A stretch of 64,000 nucleotides of DNA from Liolophura sinensis. Taxonomy: Eukaryota > Mollusca > Polyplacophora > Chitonida > Chitonidae. The DNA is taken from NCBI RefSeq assembly GCF_032854445.1, contig NC_088306.1, positions 23,221,764 through 23,285,763 on the forward strand, written 5' to 3'. How positions within the stretch are numbered: the first letter of the stretch is position 1; each line of letters starts with the position of its first letter. The position numbers and the translations under genes are program-made. This document shows, in pieces, positions 1 to 12,100 of the stretch. Under the pieces are notes generated by a model. That model did not search any database. It saw only the letters and a program-made list of their open reading frames with translations, and had not been told where the DNA came from.

Positions 1-108
1 TTCACTTAAAGAAAAATGCTTTAAGTGTTGAACTGTGAGTGGACATATCTTGTACGTTTTTTCTCGAAAACTAGCATTCTATCAAGTATTTATTTTCTGG
101 TCTTACAG

Positions 109-919
109 AATGGCTCCGTCACGTAGTCACGAACTCCCGTATGTGTACCAGATTCTCACTGGACTCCTGTCATGTGACTTTAATCATGTCGACATCGGTT
201 CATTGACTGGCGGCATGGGGCCGATGTCTGGTGAACTGATTGCAAAGATCAGAGCTTGTCAGACAGGACATCATCAGGACATAAAATATTTGAGAGAAGT
301 GTGTTTGAAAAATCTCCGGGAAGGTTGCTTGAAGCGCGAAATAAGAGTGGTGAAGGAGATTCGGTTGCCAATGGAAAGCACTCAGGCTTTGTTGAAGTCT
401 TTTCCCAGTTTAAAACTGATACATGTCCTTCGCGACAGCAGAGGCTTAATCTGCTCCCAGTCTGGAAGTTGCAAAATGAAACCAGACAGAATCCTCCAGA
501 CTTGCGCTCGGCTCTCTTTGGACATAAAATGGAGGCAGAAACTACAAAACAAGTTCCCAGATCGAATCATGATGCTTCGCTACGAAGACTTGGCCGTCAA
601 TCCAATCCCCACTGCCAAGGCAGTATACAAGTTTCTGAATTTAACATTGCCTTTGGAAGTAGGGAGGTCGCTATATAATGCCACTAGGAAAGGTCACGAT
701 CAAATGGGCATGCTGTCTATCGTTCGACCAGACTCTATAGCAACTGCGTTAAAATGGAGAAGGAAAATACCGTGGGAGACCTTGTTGGCAGTGCAAAAAT
801 ATTGCCGAGAGCCCCTGCTGAGCGGCAACTATCCGTTTTACTCCAAGGAAAAACATCTCAGGGAAGAAAAGCTCTCAAAAAGAAGAGACCGAAAGGTGGA
901 TAAAAAATATGCTGTGTAA
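109..919 (+). CDS. Carbohydrate sulfotransferase (GST/CHST1-7-like), last exon, 5' part outside window
   Basis: Catalytic C-terminal part of a Golgi PAPS-dependent sulfotransferase of the Gal/GalNAc/GlcNAc 6-O family. A good acceptor (ttacag) ends at 108. The exon begins with one base that completes a split codon, then reads from ATGGCTCCG without a stop to TAA at 917-919, 269 residues after the split codon. The 3'-phosphate binding region is visible as LKLIHVLRDSRG followed by CS. The family's usual RDPR is RDSR here. Further family landmarks are a LRYEDLAVNP segment and IATALKWRRKIPW near the C-terminus. The 5'-PSB loop (RSGS) must lie in an upstream exon outside the window. Exon phase, order of motifs and the terminal AV-stop match the second sulfotransferase at 23136-26746, so the two are tandem paralogues. 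The exact acceptor sugar cannot be read from the sequence. Confidence 0.85.
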
Positions 920-2109
920 TGATATAAGAAATATAATGCCAGACTAAATGATTCGGAATTTGGAATTTGTATATAGTTAGCGGCTCCAAACGGTCAGCTC
1001 TGAGGAAGGCCAAACCATAATATGCAATATAACAAACCACCCAGTCCCCAGATCCTTGAAGCCCACTTAGACCTCATGCCCCGGAAGTTGACTTAGAACC
1101 AAGCCCCCATGCAGCCGACTTAAATCCTACACCCCAGGGTCATTTATCTGACACCAGGATCTTGCAGCTGGCAGACCTCTGATCCAGAATCATGACGCTG
1201 AATTAGACCCCCAGATCCAAGATCAAGCAGCTGACTTCATACAGTTGACTTCATGCAGCTGACTTCATACAGTTGACTTCATGCAGCTGACTTCATGCAG
1301 CCGCAAGCCCCACCATCATGAGGATCTCAGTCATGGACTACGAATTTGAACGCCCTTTACGGACTACGAATGGTATATGAATGTCGGACATGAGGATTAT
1401 ATATACGCCAGACTCCACTTCCCTGGCCCCTTGACAACGAAGTTTTCACTTGTTACACCTGATCTTAACTTTTGGTATCCCTGAACTTTGGTTTGAAGTC
1501 TCAGGTTAATTTTTCACTTGTCGTGGATTCTTAGACAAAATAGTAAAATTAAAATTCATAATGCAAGTCACAATCTTAGCTGAGTATATCGGCCTAAACC
1601 CTCTTCCGGCAAATTCTCATCGCGAACGTATATATAATTTTAACGGAAGATATGTACAGTAGAAATGGTCGGCAGCTTCCACTGATGTCGAAGAAACGCT
1701 GGTGCAATATTCAATGGGTCAGATCCAGTACGTATTTTTGAACATCAAAAGCTCTATATTTGTATTAAACGCAATATCCTGCTATATAAAGCACGAACAA
1801 GCATAAAAAGTATTTTGTTACATGTTTATGGCATTCGTTGATACAGCCTTAACACTTGAAGCAGCGCCGTTCTTTATACAACCCCTAACTGTATAAATAA
1901 CATTAAATGTTAAGCGTGTCAGAACTACACTTTATCACCAAAGCATGCTTTTACGACTGCCATCGTAAAAGTATCAACATATTTGTCTGTAACCCTGAAC
2001 AACAATCACATGAGTAAAGATATATTTGTAATTACGAGGAACTGAAGAGGGACAACTATGCAGTGCCCAATGCGTACAGACTTACGCTAAAAGTAAACGA
2101 AAGCTAATA
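920..2109. other. Gene 3' flank, no further gene seen
   Basis: Downstream flank of the first sulfotransferase. Apart from a short tandem repeat at 1227-1303 I see no coding segment, RNA gene or recognised repeat. No clear AATAAA stands close behind the stop. Confidence 0.4.
1227..1303. repeat. Short tandem repeat, about 16 bp x 5
   Basis: Alternating versions of gcagctgacttcat and acagttgacttcat are repeated head to tail with little divergence. Confidence 0.8.
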
Positions 2110-2575
2110 TATGAAGTAAGGTTCATCATTAAGACAACTGAAAACTATGCTTAGCAATACTTTCATTTATTTTTCCAGATTTCTTTAAGAGTGTTGAAAG
2201 GCATTTAAATATTTGAATAGTAAGGTGGTCTTTATGAACCATACTGACGATACTAGGAACTCTGACGTCAGATCACCTATTTTCCAGATGTTCACCAGTG
2301 ATTGCTACTTCTATTTTTAGAGGTCTTTTCCTTTAATGTTTGATACTTGCCTCTCCGTAGATGAGTGGCTTTTTCACAAATTTATATGTAAGGAGAACTT
2401 TATGAGCCATACTAACGGTATCCGGGAACTCTGACGTCACATCACCTTTCTTCCTGATGTTCACCAGAAGGAAAGAATTGTTAGAAATTTTTTATCAGTA
2501 ATCTTTTATTCATGGGTAAAAAGAGTTATACCAACATTCGGTGCCATGATAAGAGTTGGAAAAGCTTCCTGTGAC
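2110..2575 (+). repeat. Unclassified interspersed repeat E, copy 1 (two overlapping partial copies)
   Basis: Shares long stretches with 34385-34895 and 50785-51190. Landmarks are gagtgttgaaaggcatt, then gagccatac and aactctgacgtca, then tgttcaccag, atcttttat and agagttat, and last gagttggaaaagcttcctgtg. Here the middle part occurs twice, near 2175-2345 and 2378-2575, so the copy is internally duplicated. No open frame, TIR or tRNA-like head is seen. Confidence 0.7.
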
Positions 2576-2585
2576 GTAACCCACA

Positions 2586-2670
2586 GTTTGCTGACAGACC
2601 TCCCCATGTACTGCCAGCATGAGCTGGACATTGGTGAAAGGCTCTTGGGTCAATGCGCCACGGAAACCCC
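2586..2670 (-). repeat. SINE family A fragment
   Basis: Reverse-strand piece with gccagcatgagctggac and a degenerate head ending gccacgg. The central body is deleted. Confidence 0.6.
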
Positions 2671-4189
2671 CAGGAGAATTGGACTTCGTATATTGTTTTA
2701 TTGGTTGACGGACTGAAATGTGATTTTGTAGGTGTCGCTTAATGGCATGAAACGCAAACAGTGCTTGTAGCCCGCCAGTCTGATCGCGTTTGAATCTTTC
2801 CACGATCAATATTCCGTGTCATTGGATAATGAGGATGTTTGCACACGGCGGAACATAAAACCATGCAGAGAGGCACTATCAAGAGAGGACCTTGCCAAGC
2901 TTGGTCAGAAGTATAAACAAAGTCATGTTCAGGGTTGTACAATCTGTGAGGACGTTTTGCTCGGGTCACGATCTCTGCTGACGTTTCCGCCATTGAACAC
3001 ATCACTTCGCGAGATTTCGCTGAAGCCTCGATTTGGTGTCCTCCTTGTCTCCAATCTGGAACGAATTGTAATCTTGTAAATCTTTGTCTATCCGTTATCT
3101 GGTGTCAAGTTGATTTTGTGGTAGTAGAACCGTTGAATAGTTCCTAAAACATTTACTTCAAGTCATTTCCGTTTTAATAAAGTTGCCACCATGAACTCAA
3201 CGTGAACCGGTCGAACATTGTGTTGTGGAACTGGATACCTTCACAATATGCCCATTACCAGCTTCATATTACAACAATTTTGAAACACTGTATTTGTGTA
3301 AAACTAACTCCATTCGATTTCACTTTCTCACAGTTCACGTGTGCTTAAAATATGTAACAGGTAACTGACAGCGTACATAATTCAAGATTAACCAGTTAGA
3401 TGGACTCATTTTCATTGACCCGCCTTTTTGAATAATGAGTCGTCACGATTGTGAAATCTCCCGCCAAATACTAGTATTTCATAATAGTTCAATATTTTAC
3501 CCAAAGTCATGTACCCGGTGATGAGTGTGCACATTTTCTCTAGACTTTGCTTTTGACTTCGTTACTTAACCATTTCAGTAAACCCATCATGTAAATATCA
3601 CATCAGTCATGCACGTGTATTTCAGTGATTCTCACAAAACTTATTGTTCATTTACCGTCAGAAGTATTCAGAATAATGACCAAAACACCAGAGCTGTGCG
3701 AAGTTGCGATTGGCATACCAATACAACTAAGTTAAGTTGGGATCAGCGTGTTTCTCTCTCGCCATGAAAGGTCACTGGGACGAGTCTCGCATTGGCGAGA
3801 TTTGATCGTGAGGAGCTATAATTGATGTTAGAGACCAGATAGTTTACCACTGTGAGGAGTTTGACAAAAGTGGATACAGAGAATCAGAGACAGGGAATTC
3901 ACTGATTAAGCTCTGATTAGCGGAGAGGTAATGCAAACACAGACATATTGGCTGATATCCACTGACAGGAACCGTCTGTATGTTAATGGAACTGCCCGCT
4001 TTCGCGCTTCAAGATTCAAGTGGTCGGATTATCAGTCTTAAAGCAAGAATTTCCGTTATACGGTAAGATATTTTATATGACTTTCTGATTACTGAAACTT
4101 TCAAACTTTCGAACTATCACATATAAACAAAGGCTGCTAGATCTTCAAAAAGCATGTGTTCTGTATCTGTATGCCTGTATGCCTGTTTA
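2671..4189. other. No feature recognised
   Basis: Mixed-composition DNA. Short open stretches exist, for example 2816-3079, but none has splice sites, a family motif or biased composition that would support a gene. Confidence 0.4.
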
Positions 4190-4415
4190 CGGCAGGGTGT
4201 TGATCATTAATAAATGTACGCTGGGCAAAGGGTTTGGAGGTTGTGTGTTCAAATCCAGCTCTAGCTGGCCATACTGCGACTTTTCGTCAGGTGGTTTTTC
4301 AGAGATCTGTCCAGTGCGGTTTTTTCCCACGCTCTGTCCTGTAGTATTCGGTCTTGCTATTAATGATCTGGAAAGTCCATTTTGATTGACGGCTGGGGTA
4401 CAAATGTCTGTTTTG
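4190..4415. repeat. Diverged tRNA-derived SINE pieces
   Basis: A B-box-like GTTCAAATCC lies at about 4247-4256. A segment at about 4355-4415 resembles the distinctive body of the family A variant seen at 11325 and 22826 (gattgacggctgg, caaatgtctg). Confidence 0.4.
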
Positions 4416-4703
4416 ACACATTGATAAATAAAAGTGACCTATTAAGTAACGATGACTGTGTAATAAATTAATTACTTTTATGTACACCTTAAAACACATT
4501 TGCTCTACAATAATAACTGTATGTGGTCTTAAGAGTGCTACAAAGCATAATTTATAAAATTTATTGCCATACTATTTCATTTGGGATAGCTGGAATTCGG
4601 CTGATACATCGCATATCCGTTGTTCGCGCGGTGTTGCATAACGACAGTCTCTAGGTCATGATTTAAACCGGTGTGCTTAGCTCTGTATTATGTGTTTTGG
4701 TCT

Positions 4704-4760
4704 CCCCCCCCCCCCCCCCGGCGTACGGCGTAAAACACATATGAAATAAATAAATAAACA
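4704..4760 (+). repeat. Poly-C run followed by SINE family A tail
   Basis: Sixteen C residues (4704-4719) are followed directly by the A-family 3' end (cgtacggcgtaaaaca) and a taaa-rich tail. Confidence 0.6.
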
Positions 4761-4944
4761 ATCCACTACAGGAAAGAGCCAGCCTTGGACAGAGTATTTG
4801 CAGATTGTATCGCTCTCACTGCGCATGGGGACTTGATGACAACAGGCGGGCCACCATGTTCGTGGGGCCGTTTATGCAGACTAACGTCTTTTGCAGACCA
4901 CTTTCAGTCCACATTAAAGGTGTGCATATAATTGTATGCACGGC

Positions 4945-5085
4945 ACATGTAGGGAAATTCGATAGCAACTTGCCGATGGTCGATGATTTAACCCGTGCAC
5001 TCCGGTTTCCTTCACCCATAAAACAGACCACACTCGTGACAATCGTATAAGTGAAACATTCGTGATTAAGGCGTGAAGCAAAAAT
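4945..5085 (+). repeat. Diverged SINE family A copy
   Basis: Shows cggtttccttcaccc, then atcgtataagtgaaacattc, then aaggcgtgaagc, in the order of the family A 3' half. Confidence 0.45.
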
Positions 5086-5233
5086 TTAATCAGGTAAGAA
5101 CAAAAGAGAACATAGGCCTTAATATTCTTTAGAGCGGGGCAAAATAATTATTCAATTTCATAATTCCATCTAACTCTATGTTTAACCGTTGTTAAAAGCC
5201 GCACTATCTCAGGAATTGTTTCTATTGTGGCGG

Positions 5234-5352
5234 TCATGCTGCCTTCCTCTCCGGCCATACGTGGGAAGGTCTGTCAGCAACCTGCCGAAGGTCGTGGGTT
5301 TTCCCCGGGCTCTGCCCGGTTTCCTCCCACCATAATGCTGGTCGTATAGATT
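5234..5352 (+). repeat. SINE family A fragment
   Basis: Close match to the family A body: cttcctctccggcc, cgtgggaaggtctg, cagcaacctgc, ccccgggctctgcccggtt, accataatgctgg. The tRNA-like head and the tail are missing. Confidence 0.75.
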
Positions 5353-6340
5353 TACGGGTGGAGAAACCCACACTTAGTATCGGAAGAGAAAGCACCGCAT
5401 TTCAGCAAGTGCCTGACAAACCTCCTGACCAAAAGCCGCAGCTGAATCACTGTGACCGAGATTCGAGCTCACCCTGACTCATGCAGGCAAGAATTAATTT
5501 TCTACTGACGTTTATGTTACTGTTTCAAGTGACTGATGAGCCCATATACTAGAATCCCCTTAGTCTGCTGATGACTGGGGCCTGTGAGATATTACTTTTA
5601 GAAATATAGAGGAACCACAATTTGGGATAAAGTTTTAGCCAGAGCCTCGCAAGCACATGATGGGTCTGAAGGTGTCAACAACAATTAGAAGGGCGTACTT
5701 TCCCGCTTCCAATTCTTGCTTAGTCAACGATGACGAGGGCTTACCCTCACGTTTCTAGGAGTGTGGGTCTGTCCAAGTTCTAAATTATACCCATCAATAC
5801 ACCACACCCGATAGTAAACTTCACAGCCCGTTCTACAAAATGGCACCCACTATAAAGGGCAGAAAAAAGTAACAAAACAAAGTTAGCCCTGCAGTCAGAA
5901 TGCTGAATGTGCTTTGCTTCCAAGTAATTAACTCCTTCTTCCACCGAGAGCCTATTTTCCACAAGAATGCCTCTTGGGAGGATGCTATGATACGACCATT
6001 TGAGCCAGCACGATTTGGAGACCGTGTCTGTTTGTGTAGGCAGATCGTTAATAAGTTGGCTGGCTGGCTATTCACATGGTGTGCAGCTACGTTTTGGCCT
6101 TGTAATGGTATAGAGGTGTTTGCAAGAACATCCAGCTTGGCGGTAGATTCCCAATGAACTGAACAAGTAATCTTGTAAACAATCATTCAGTGAATCAGTT
6201 ATCTATTCTACAAGCTTGTCAATCTCGGACATAGGGTTTACTAATCTTGAGCGTAAACTTTGAAGCCATTACACATGTTAAATGTACGAACTGAAACGCC
6301 ATAGATCTCCGCTTGCCCCAGCGACTGTTTAATTAGAGCG
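5353..6340. other. No feature recognised
   Basis: Open stretches on both strands at about 5780-6186 overlap each other and show no family motif or splice-site support. I do not call a gene. Confidence 0.35.
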
Positions 6341-6342
6341 TA

Positions 6343-6591
6343 CACTGAGAGAAAAGTTTGGGTCAGCTGACTCAAAAATCTGAGTAATTCAATGGAGCTA
6401 ATTCAACTCAGAAACTGAGTCATATGACCGTGTTGCCGCAGCCATGAAAGACTCCCGTGAGACTCCGACTAATCAAGCGAGTCAGAATATACCCAGATGA
6501 GTTGCTTGACTCAACTGAGAAGATGATATGACTTAACTCCATTGAATTACTAAGACTTTTGAGTCAGATGACCCAAACTTTTCTCTCAGTG
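6343..6591. mobile_element. MITE with long terminal inverted repeats and TA target duplication
   Basis: A 249-bp element flanked by TA on both sides (6341-6342 and 6592-6593). The ends are cactgagagaaaagtttggg and its exact reverse complement, and the arms stay complementary with few mismatches for about 75 bp (gactcaaaa, agtaattcaatggag). No coding capacity. TA flanks and the palindromic build fit a non-autonomous Tc1/mariner-type element. Confidence 0.85.
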
Positions 6592-6593
6592 TA

Positions 6594-7154
6594 GTTACTA
6601 CATGTATCAGTCAATGAAGGAAACAAGAAAGCATGAGTCTAAGCCTCTCGTCAAATCGAACATGCTTGACAAAGCAGGATTTCCTGACAAAAACGTATTC
6701 TGATTCATCCGTCTTGAGTTCAACATTATTTTGAAACATTACGTTTACCTTGGGTTTGTCAGTCCAAGCAAAATACTTTAAAACGGTGACAGCTCTCTAA
6801 GGATAATTGAACAGACGGAAAACTGCATGTGACGGACAACTTATTTGCTTTGTCATGTCAAGATGACGGGGATGTATGCAATATCGCGCGGGTGGGTACG
6901 GGTCGGAATGGCCCTTTTTTTCGTTTGCTTTATATTTCATTAAATCTGCAACAGGATTGCATTAGCCAGCCCGAGGTATTTTGTTCACATTCCTCTCATG
7001 TGGCTTTAACATTTCTTTCTTTCTTTGAGGTGCTAAGATCATTTTTATGTTCACGTTATTTCGCATACACCTTATTACCGAGTATCATACTCTCATGTAC
7101 ACGTACTCATAAATGACACGGAAGAATTTTTGTATTTATGTATGTATGCTTTGG
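6594..7154. other. No feature recognised
   Basis: Nothing beyond short unsupported open stretches. Confidence 0.35.
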
Positions 7155-7395
7155 GATTTACGCCAGACTTTACAGTTTTTCAGTCACATGACGACAAGGA
7201 GTCATTAGGCGTGTGGACATATACCTTCAAATAGCAGGGCGAGTCCATGCGGCTGACGCAGAAGAGTAATGCCGTAAACAGCAGACATGACACCCCACCC
7301 AGTTTTCATTATACTGACCAGGGCCAACCAGTCCAGTTTTCTTGTTCTAACCATTCAGTGCTGAGCACCAAGCGAGGTAACAAAAGGTTGTGTTG
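7155..7395 (-). repeat. SINE family C, partial
   Basis: Aligns with 18893-19225 on the same strand: tcagtcacatgacgacaagg, gcagggcgagtccatgcgg, gacaccccacccagtt, ctgagcaccaagcgagg. The tRNA-like end is missing. Confidence 0.65.
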
Positions 7396-7623
7396 AATCA
7401 TGCCAGTTCAAAAGCGTATATAGAAGAGCAATTTAATCCCGAACAGAACGTTGATTTGTGAACGTGTTTTGTACGTGATGTTCCCATTCAGTGTATGCTG
7501 CTCAGGGAGAGGAGGACTGGGGGGGAGGGGGGAGGGGGGGCGTGCGTGCGAGGTGTGGTCTTCGCACAGCTTACTGCCGACTGCATAAATACATACGAGC
7601 CACATGCAGGAGTTTTATAAAGA

Positions 7624-7803
7624 CTCAGTTGGTTAGCGCTAATGCGCAGCGTAATGACCCAGGAGCCTCTCACCAATTTGGTCGCTATGAGTTCAAGTCC
7701 AGTTCATGATGACCGGTTTCCTGCCACCATAATGCTGGCCGCCGTCGTATAAGTGAAATATTCTTGAGTACGGCATAAAACTTCAATCAAATAAATAAAT
7801 AAA
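7624..7803 (+). repeat. SINE family A, internally deleted
   Basis: tRNA-like head (ctcagttggttagcgc) with box B gagttcaagtcc, a deleted body, then gccgccgtcgtataagtg, gtacggcataaaac and a (taaa)n tail. Confidence 0.8.
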
Positions 7804-7948
7804 ATTGTACCTTTTAGGTCGATATTTCGGATTAAATCAAAATCATTATTAAGGAATGAAACAATAAATGTTAAACAAAGGCTTTACGTAAGCACAAACT
7901 ACTATGCTAACATTGAATTATGCATTGCTAGAGTGGATTTCTAGAACT

Positions 7949-8165
7949 GAACATAAACAAACTGTAAGCACGTTAGGTAAATATGGATGACACGAAGAGA
8001 AATATATACATACTCTGATTTTGAAAAAGTTTTTTAAGATCCCACAAAAATATAAATATTGATTAATATTGCATCAATATGTACATAGATAACAAACTGA
8101 AAGCACGTTACGTAAATATTGATGACACGAAGAGAAAATATATGCTCTGATTTTGAAAAAGTCCC
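7949..8165 (+). repeat. Direct duplication of about 85 bp
   Basis: Two copies of a block reading aagcacgtta, gtaaatat, gatgacacgaagagaaa and ctctgattttgaaaaagt, starting near 7949 and 8082. An unrelated spacer lies between them. Confidence 0.7.
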
Positions 8166-8309
8166 CTGACTATTGCCGGCTGATGGTATACCGCTAGTTT
8201 GGCAGCGGCTTTTAATTAGCAAATTCAGTGGCAAGTTGACAAAAAGAAGAAGTTTACTTTCCACTCTCGAGTTTTCTCCTGACACTGATAACCGTCATAT
8301 ATCTGAAAT

Positions 8310-8412
8310 ATTAAACACCAACCAATCACCCAGTCAATCATTAAGTCAATTAATAAATCAATCAGTCAAATTAGTCAGACAATCAGTCATTAAATCTTTC
8401 ATTCAGTCCACC
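8310..8412 (+). repeat. Degenerate (TCAA/TCAG)n low-complexity tract
   Basis: Repeated tetramer-like caatca, gtcaat and cagtca words without a fixed period. Confidence 0.5.
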
Positions 8413-8477
8413 AGATAATTTATAGGAATATGACATCTGGATTATTTCGTTCATTTATTTGATTGGTGTTAAACTAT

Positions 8478-8712
8478 TGGTTTCACAGTACACTTTCTCT
8501 GTCCGTTAGGATTGTCAAAATGGAACATAACGTAATAAAGAACACACAAAGCAAATTTCTATCAACAAAGAACTGTTGCATTTAAACTGATTATAGAACA
8601 CAAAAAATGTAGTTATGTCGGCCTGATGAACAACATCCTAAAAGTATTGCGTTCACAGTACACGTTCTCTAACCGTTAGGATCGTCAGTTTGAAAATTAA
8701 ACAGAATGTAAC
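8478..8712 (+). repeat. Direct duplication of about 60 bp
   Basis: Blocks at about 8478-8540 and 8648-8710 share ttcacagtacac, ttctct, ccgttaggat and gtca. The duplicated material is unclassified. Confidence 0.6.
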
Positions 8713-9597
8713 ATATGAAACAAAAAGGAAATTTCTCAAGAGATTGCACTAATATGCCCGTCTTTTTTGTAAATAGTGTAAAAATAACGTAATACTGACA
8801 TTAACGGTATTATGGTTGACCCAAATACCGTTAGTTGCTATTCACTGTAATAACTTTAACAAAAGGTCCACGAAAAAGCCAGGTGAAAGGATCAATAATT
8901 AGGTAAAAAGCAAATCAATCAGCAAGAAACTCGACAGACAACTTACCACATTGAGTAAACTGCCACAATATAAAATATACAGGGAAAGTAAAACTAGCTC
9001 AATGGCAACAGTGTGATAGTTTGCATATCACAATTAATGAAATCCTGGTTCTAGTCAGTTTACCTCAGATGAGGTTTTCTTTCATGCACGTGCTTAAATA
9101 ATAGCAACGTACAATACCCCTATTATGGCATCTACCGCACAGCTATCATTTTGGCGAAAATACGCATAGAACTTATCTGTGCAACATCGTCAGGCGAAGC
9201 TGTACTTACACACTGTGTCGATCAATTTCCGATGATGAATCACCTTGACACAAACTTGAAAGTGATGAAAAAAGCTGTCCAAAGCAAAACATTATATGAA
9301 ATGGATATAAAAGCATGAAAACTGACCTCGATCCGCAACATGATATGATAAAGGTTCAATTTAATACACGATACACCGTTTTCAATAAACCTCTACACAA
9401 CTATTAAAGTTTAAAACTGGACAATCATGCTCATAATTTTATCGAAAATGGACGAAAGAGCGCGAACTTGTAACTTATGATGACGTCGTTTTGAAGAAAT
9501 CCAACAACTGTGCAAAAACCACTGTGCAAATAAGTTGTAATTAACATCAAAGAAGTTTTTTACCTATTTCTGCGAAAGACATGGTGCAATGACTTTT
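8713..9597. other. No feature recognised
   Basis: AT-rich DNA without supported genes or clear repeats. Confidence 0.35.
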
Positions 9598-9686
9598 ATC
9601 GAGTCATTGTTGTAGATTTTAGACCGGCAAATGTGAAAGAGTTGAAATTTTAGGACGAGGCGCCGCATCTACAGCAATGACTCGAT
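9598..9686. repeat. Inverted repeat, 20-bp arms
   Basis: The left arm at 9598-9617 is complementary to 9667-9686 with one mismatch. The core is atcgagtcattg paired with caatgactcgat. The spacer is 49 bp. Confidence 0.75.
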
Positions 9687-9934
9687 AAAGAGCTATTATT
9701 TATATTTTATTATACATACTTTAAACTTTTACATTTCAATATGAGACCAAATGACGCAAACGCTTGGCAAATTGCCCGAGCTCCTCCCCACTGGTTGAGA
9801 GCGTCGTGGAAAGGATCATAAACACACAAAGCACAAGGTAAAGCGATTGGCATGAGTCTGTTGTCGTCTGCGTTGAAGAATTTGTCGTGACGCGGGTAAG
9901 TTCCGAAGCGTGCGTATCTGATTTTAGACCTATT

Positions 9935-10095
9935 GACGTGTGACTATTTGCCAGCTATCACACTGTCGTTGCTGCTCTGGTTTTACTATCTGTGCTGTAC
10001 ATCTTTACTTATATTGTTTGTCCTGCATAAACTAGGATTCTGCGGGTGGACTAAGCATCCCTGAGACGTGGTCCGGTGTGATGACAACAGAGCAT
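9935..10095 (+). repeat. Unclassified interspersed repeat H, copy 1
   Basis: Shares tttgccagctatcac, ctggttttact and ggtggactaagcatccc with 27301-27440. Part of it recurs at 10275-10350. Members sit beside SINE pieces at 27.3 kb, so it may be part of a larger SINE. Confidence 0.5.
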
Positions 10096-10360
10096 TTTGA
10101 GTAATTCTAGATCAGTGACGTCTAATAACTTATAGTTACCATCACGGCATTTGTTTTTACCTAATTGTACCTAAGATATGGTGCTACGCGGCGTATAATT
10201 TGCTACTATCTATGCATTTACATGAACAGTTAGAATAAAACCCTGGCTGAGGTTTTACAAGGGGCCGTACTCAAGGGTTAGGCGTGATAATTTGCCTGCT
10301 ATCAGATTATCGCCGCTGTTCTTGTTTTACTCTCTGCTGTACGTCTTTAATAGGGGTGTA

Positions 10361-10711
10361 TCGAGTTCGAACTCATTTGTCGTTGAAGGTAAAAACAGTC
10401 GTCCTGTATCATGTGACTTGTAAGAATGTTAGGCAGCCCTTGTTGACGTTAATTTATCGATCACTTCTCTCACCATGCAGAGGCACAAATGACCTCCCTT
10501 TCCTTTTGAAACTTCTCAAGTTCACAAATGTTCAGCTCCTCAATTTTCTTTTGCCTATTCTATATACCTCTTCGCGAAACTTTATTCAGGCGCAGATGTC
10601 GTAGTAGGCATAAATGTGATCCACAATAGATGCCTTTTTTGACAGGTCAAAATCATGATGACAGTACTGTAGTTCTTTGTTACCTTCAACGACAAAAGAG
10701 TTCCAGCTCGA
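10361..10711. repeat. Inverted repeat pair, 33-bp arms, MITE-like
   Basis: Arms 10361-10393 and 10679-10711 are complementary except for three positions (core tttgtcgttgaaggtaa). The interior is not an inverted repeat and codes for nothing I recognise. No target duplication was identified. Confidence 0.65.
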
Positions 10712-11324
10712 AACTCCCAATTATATTATATACCTGTGGACATAAAACTACAGTATACAAAGGCAGATAAATACATTAATATATAAATAAATAAATAATT
10801 AAATGCCTCCACTACATATAAATACTGAGAGCTGTTCAATGATGTTGTAATTAAAATACAGCAAGATACAACAATGGGTGTCATCTATAACCACAGGGCG
10901 ATGTTTTCTGACAACATTTGTGTTAACTCGGTATTGCGTAGCGTTTAGGTTTTAACACATACATTCATTAATCAATTTTATGACAAATGTATCTTACTTA
11001 GAGCGCCTGGGCTGAGGAGTAAGCAAGGTAATTGCATGTGTATGCTTTAAAGAATTTAAAGCAACTGTAACTTTGTTTCATTCACTTATTAGTCACTAGT
11101 ATATATGGAAGATTCTCAAATGTATGGCATTAACATTCCTACGTCACACAATAAGACACGACATCATAAAAGACGTCATGCACGAGGTCACGTTACATAC
11201 ACAAGTCTGTGAATATATCATGTATACCCTCCGGCTAATAGCCACGTTGGATACACGAACAGTTGCAATCAAAGCGCAACTGAGATACACATTTTGTTAT
11301 CGACAACTGATATTCTAGCATGGT
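10712..11324. other. No feature recognised
   Basis: AT-rich DNA. A 24-bp segment at about 11219 (catgtataccctccggct) recurs at about 12676 with one change, purpose unknown. Confidence 0.35.
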
Positions 11325-11493
11325 ACACGTCGTTTTCTGATTGGCCTTTATTGATCATTGACCCGGAACGTACTTTTTGGTTGACGGTTGGTATAGGAAT
11401 GTCTGTTTCGACGCATAGATCTAGGTTGCTGCCAGAGCTTCCTACGTACGAGGAGGCCAGCATGAACACCTTAACCACTCGGCCACGGAGGCA
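11325..11493 (-). repeat. SINE family A variant with alternative body
   Basis: The head end (ggccacggaggc on the + strand) is A-like. The body reads attgacccggaacgt, ttggttgacggttggtata and gaatgtctg, shared with 22826-23010 and weakly with 4355-4415, and differs from the main A body. Confidence 0.65.
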
Positions 11494-11900
11494 CTATGCT
11501 GAAGTAGTCCTGGGACAAGATGCCGATGTTAATTTTAATGGTTAACAAGAATTTCTTAACCTGTTTATAAGGATCTGAACGATGGCAAGCAGGTACAGCT
11601 CGAAATAAGCCAACGCGGCTCATAAATTTCCTGACAAATTGCTCCAGACGAACTATGTGGCGAGAACAGGATTCGAACACGCGACATCAGTGACCAAAGG
11701 TTCCGTTAATCAATCTCGGGAGTGCACACTAAATGCATGGCTGAAGCATACCTGAATAAGATTTAAAGACATGCGAATTGTATTAGATGTATTGGGCATT
11801 ACACGTGCTGCATGAAGTGGGGAATGAGCGGTCAAGGTCATGCCTTTCAATCAACAGGACACCTAAAGTTCAAACAGGTTTGCACCAGTACTAGTTTCAC

Positions 11901-12100
11901 AATGATCCAGTCTCTCACCAATGTAATCGCTGTGAGTTCAATACCAGCTCATGCAGGCCTCCTCTCCGGCTGTACATGGATGGTCGTGGGTTTGACCTGG
12001 GCTCTTCCCGGTTTCCTCTCATCATAATGCTGTTTGCCGTCGTGCAGATCATATAGTCTTGCGTACGGTGTAAAACCACAGTAAAATGGATAAATAAATA
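11901..12100 (+). repeat. SINE family A
   Basis: Shows tctctcaccaatg, cgctgtgagttcaa, cctcctctccggctgtac, cataatgct, ccgtcgt, gtacggtgtaaaac and a taaa tail. Confidence 0.75.

Noticed and set aside
256-678. 140-codon + strand frame inside the sulfotransferase exon
   Set aside because: Different frame of the same exon; no family motif.
5780-6186. Overlapping frames on both strands, one of 117 codons
   Set aside because: No conserved motif seen and neither strand has a convincing exon border.
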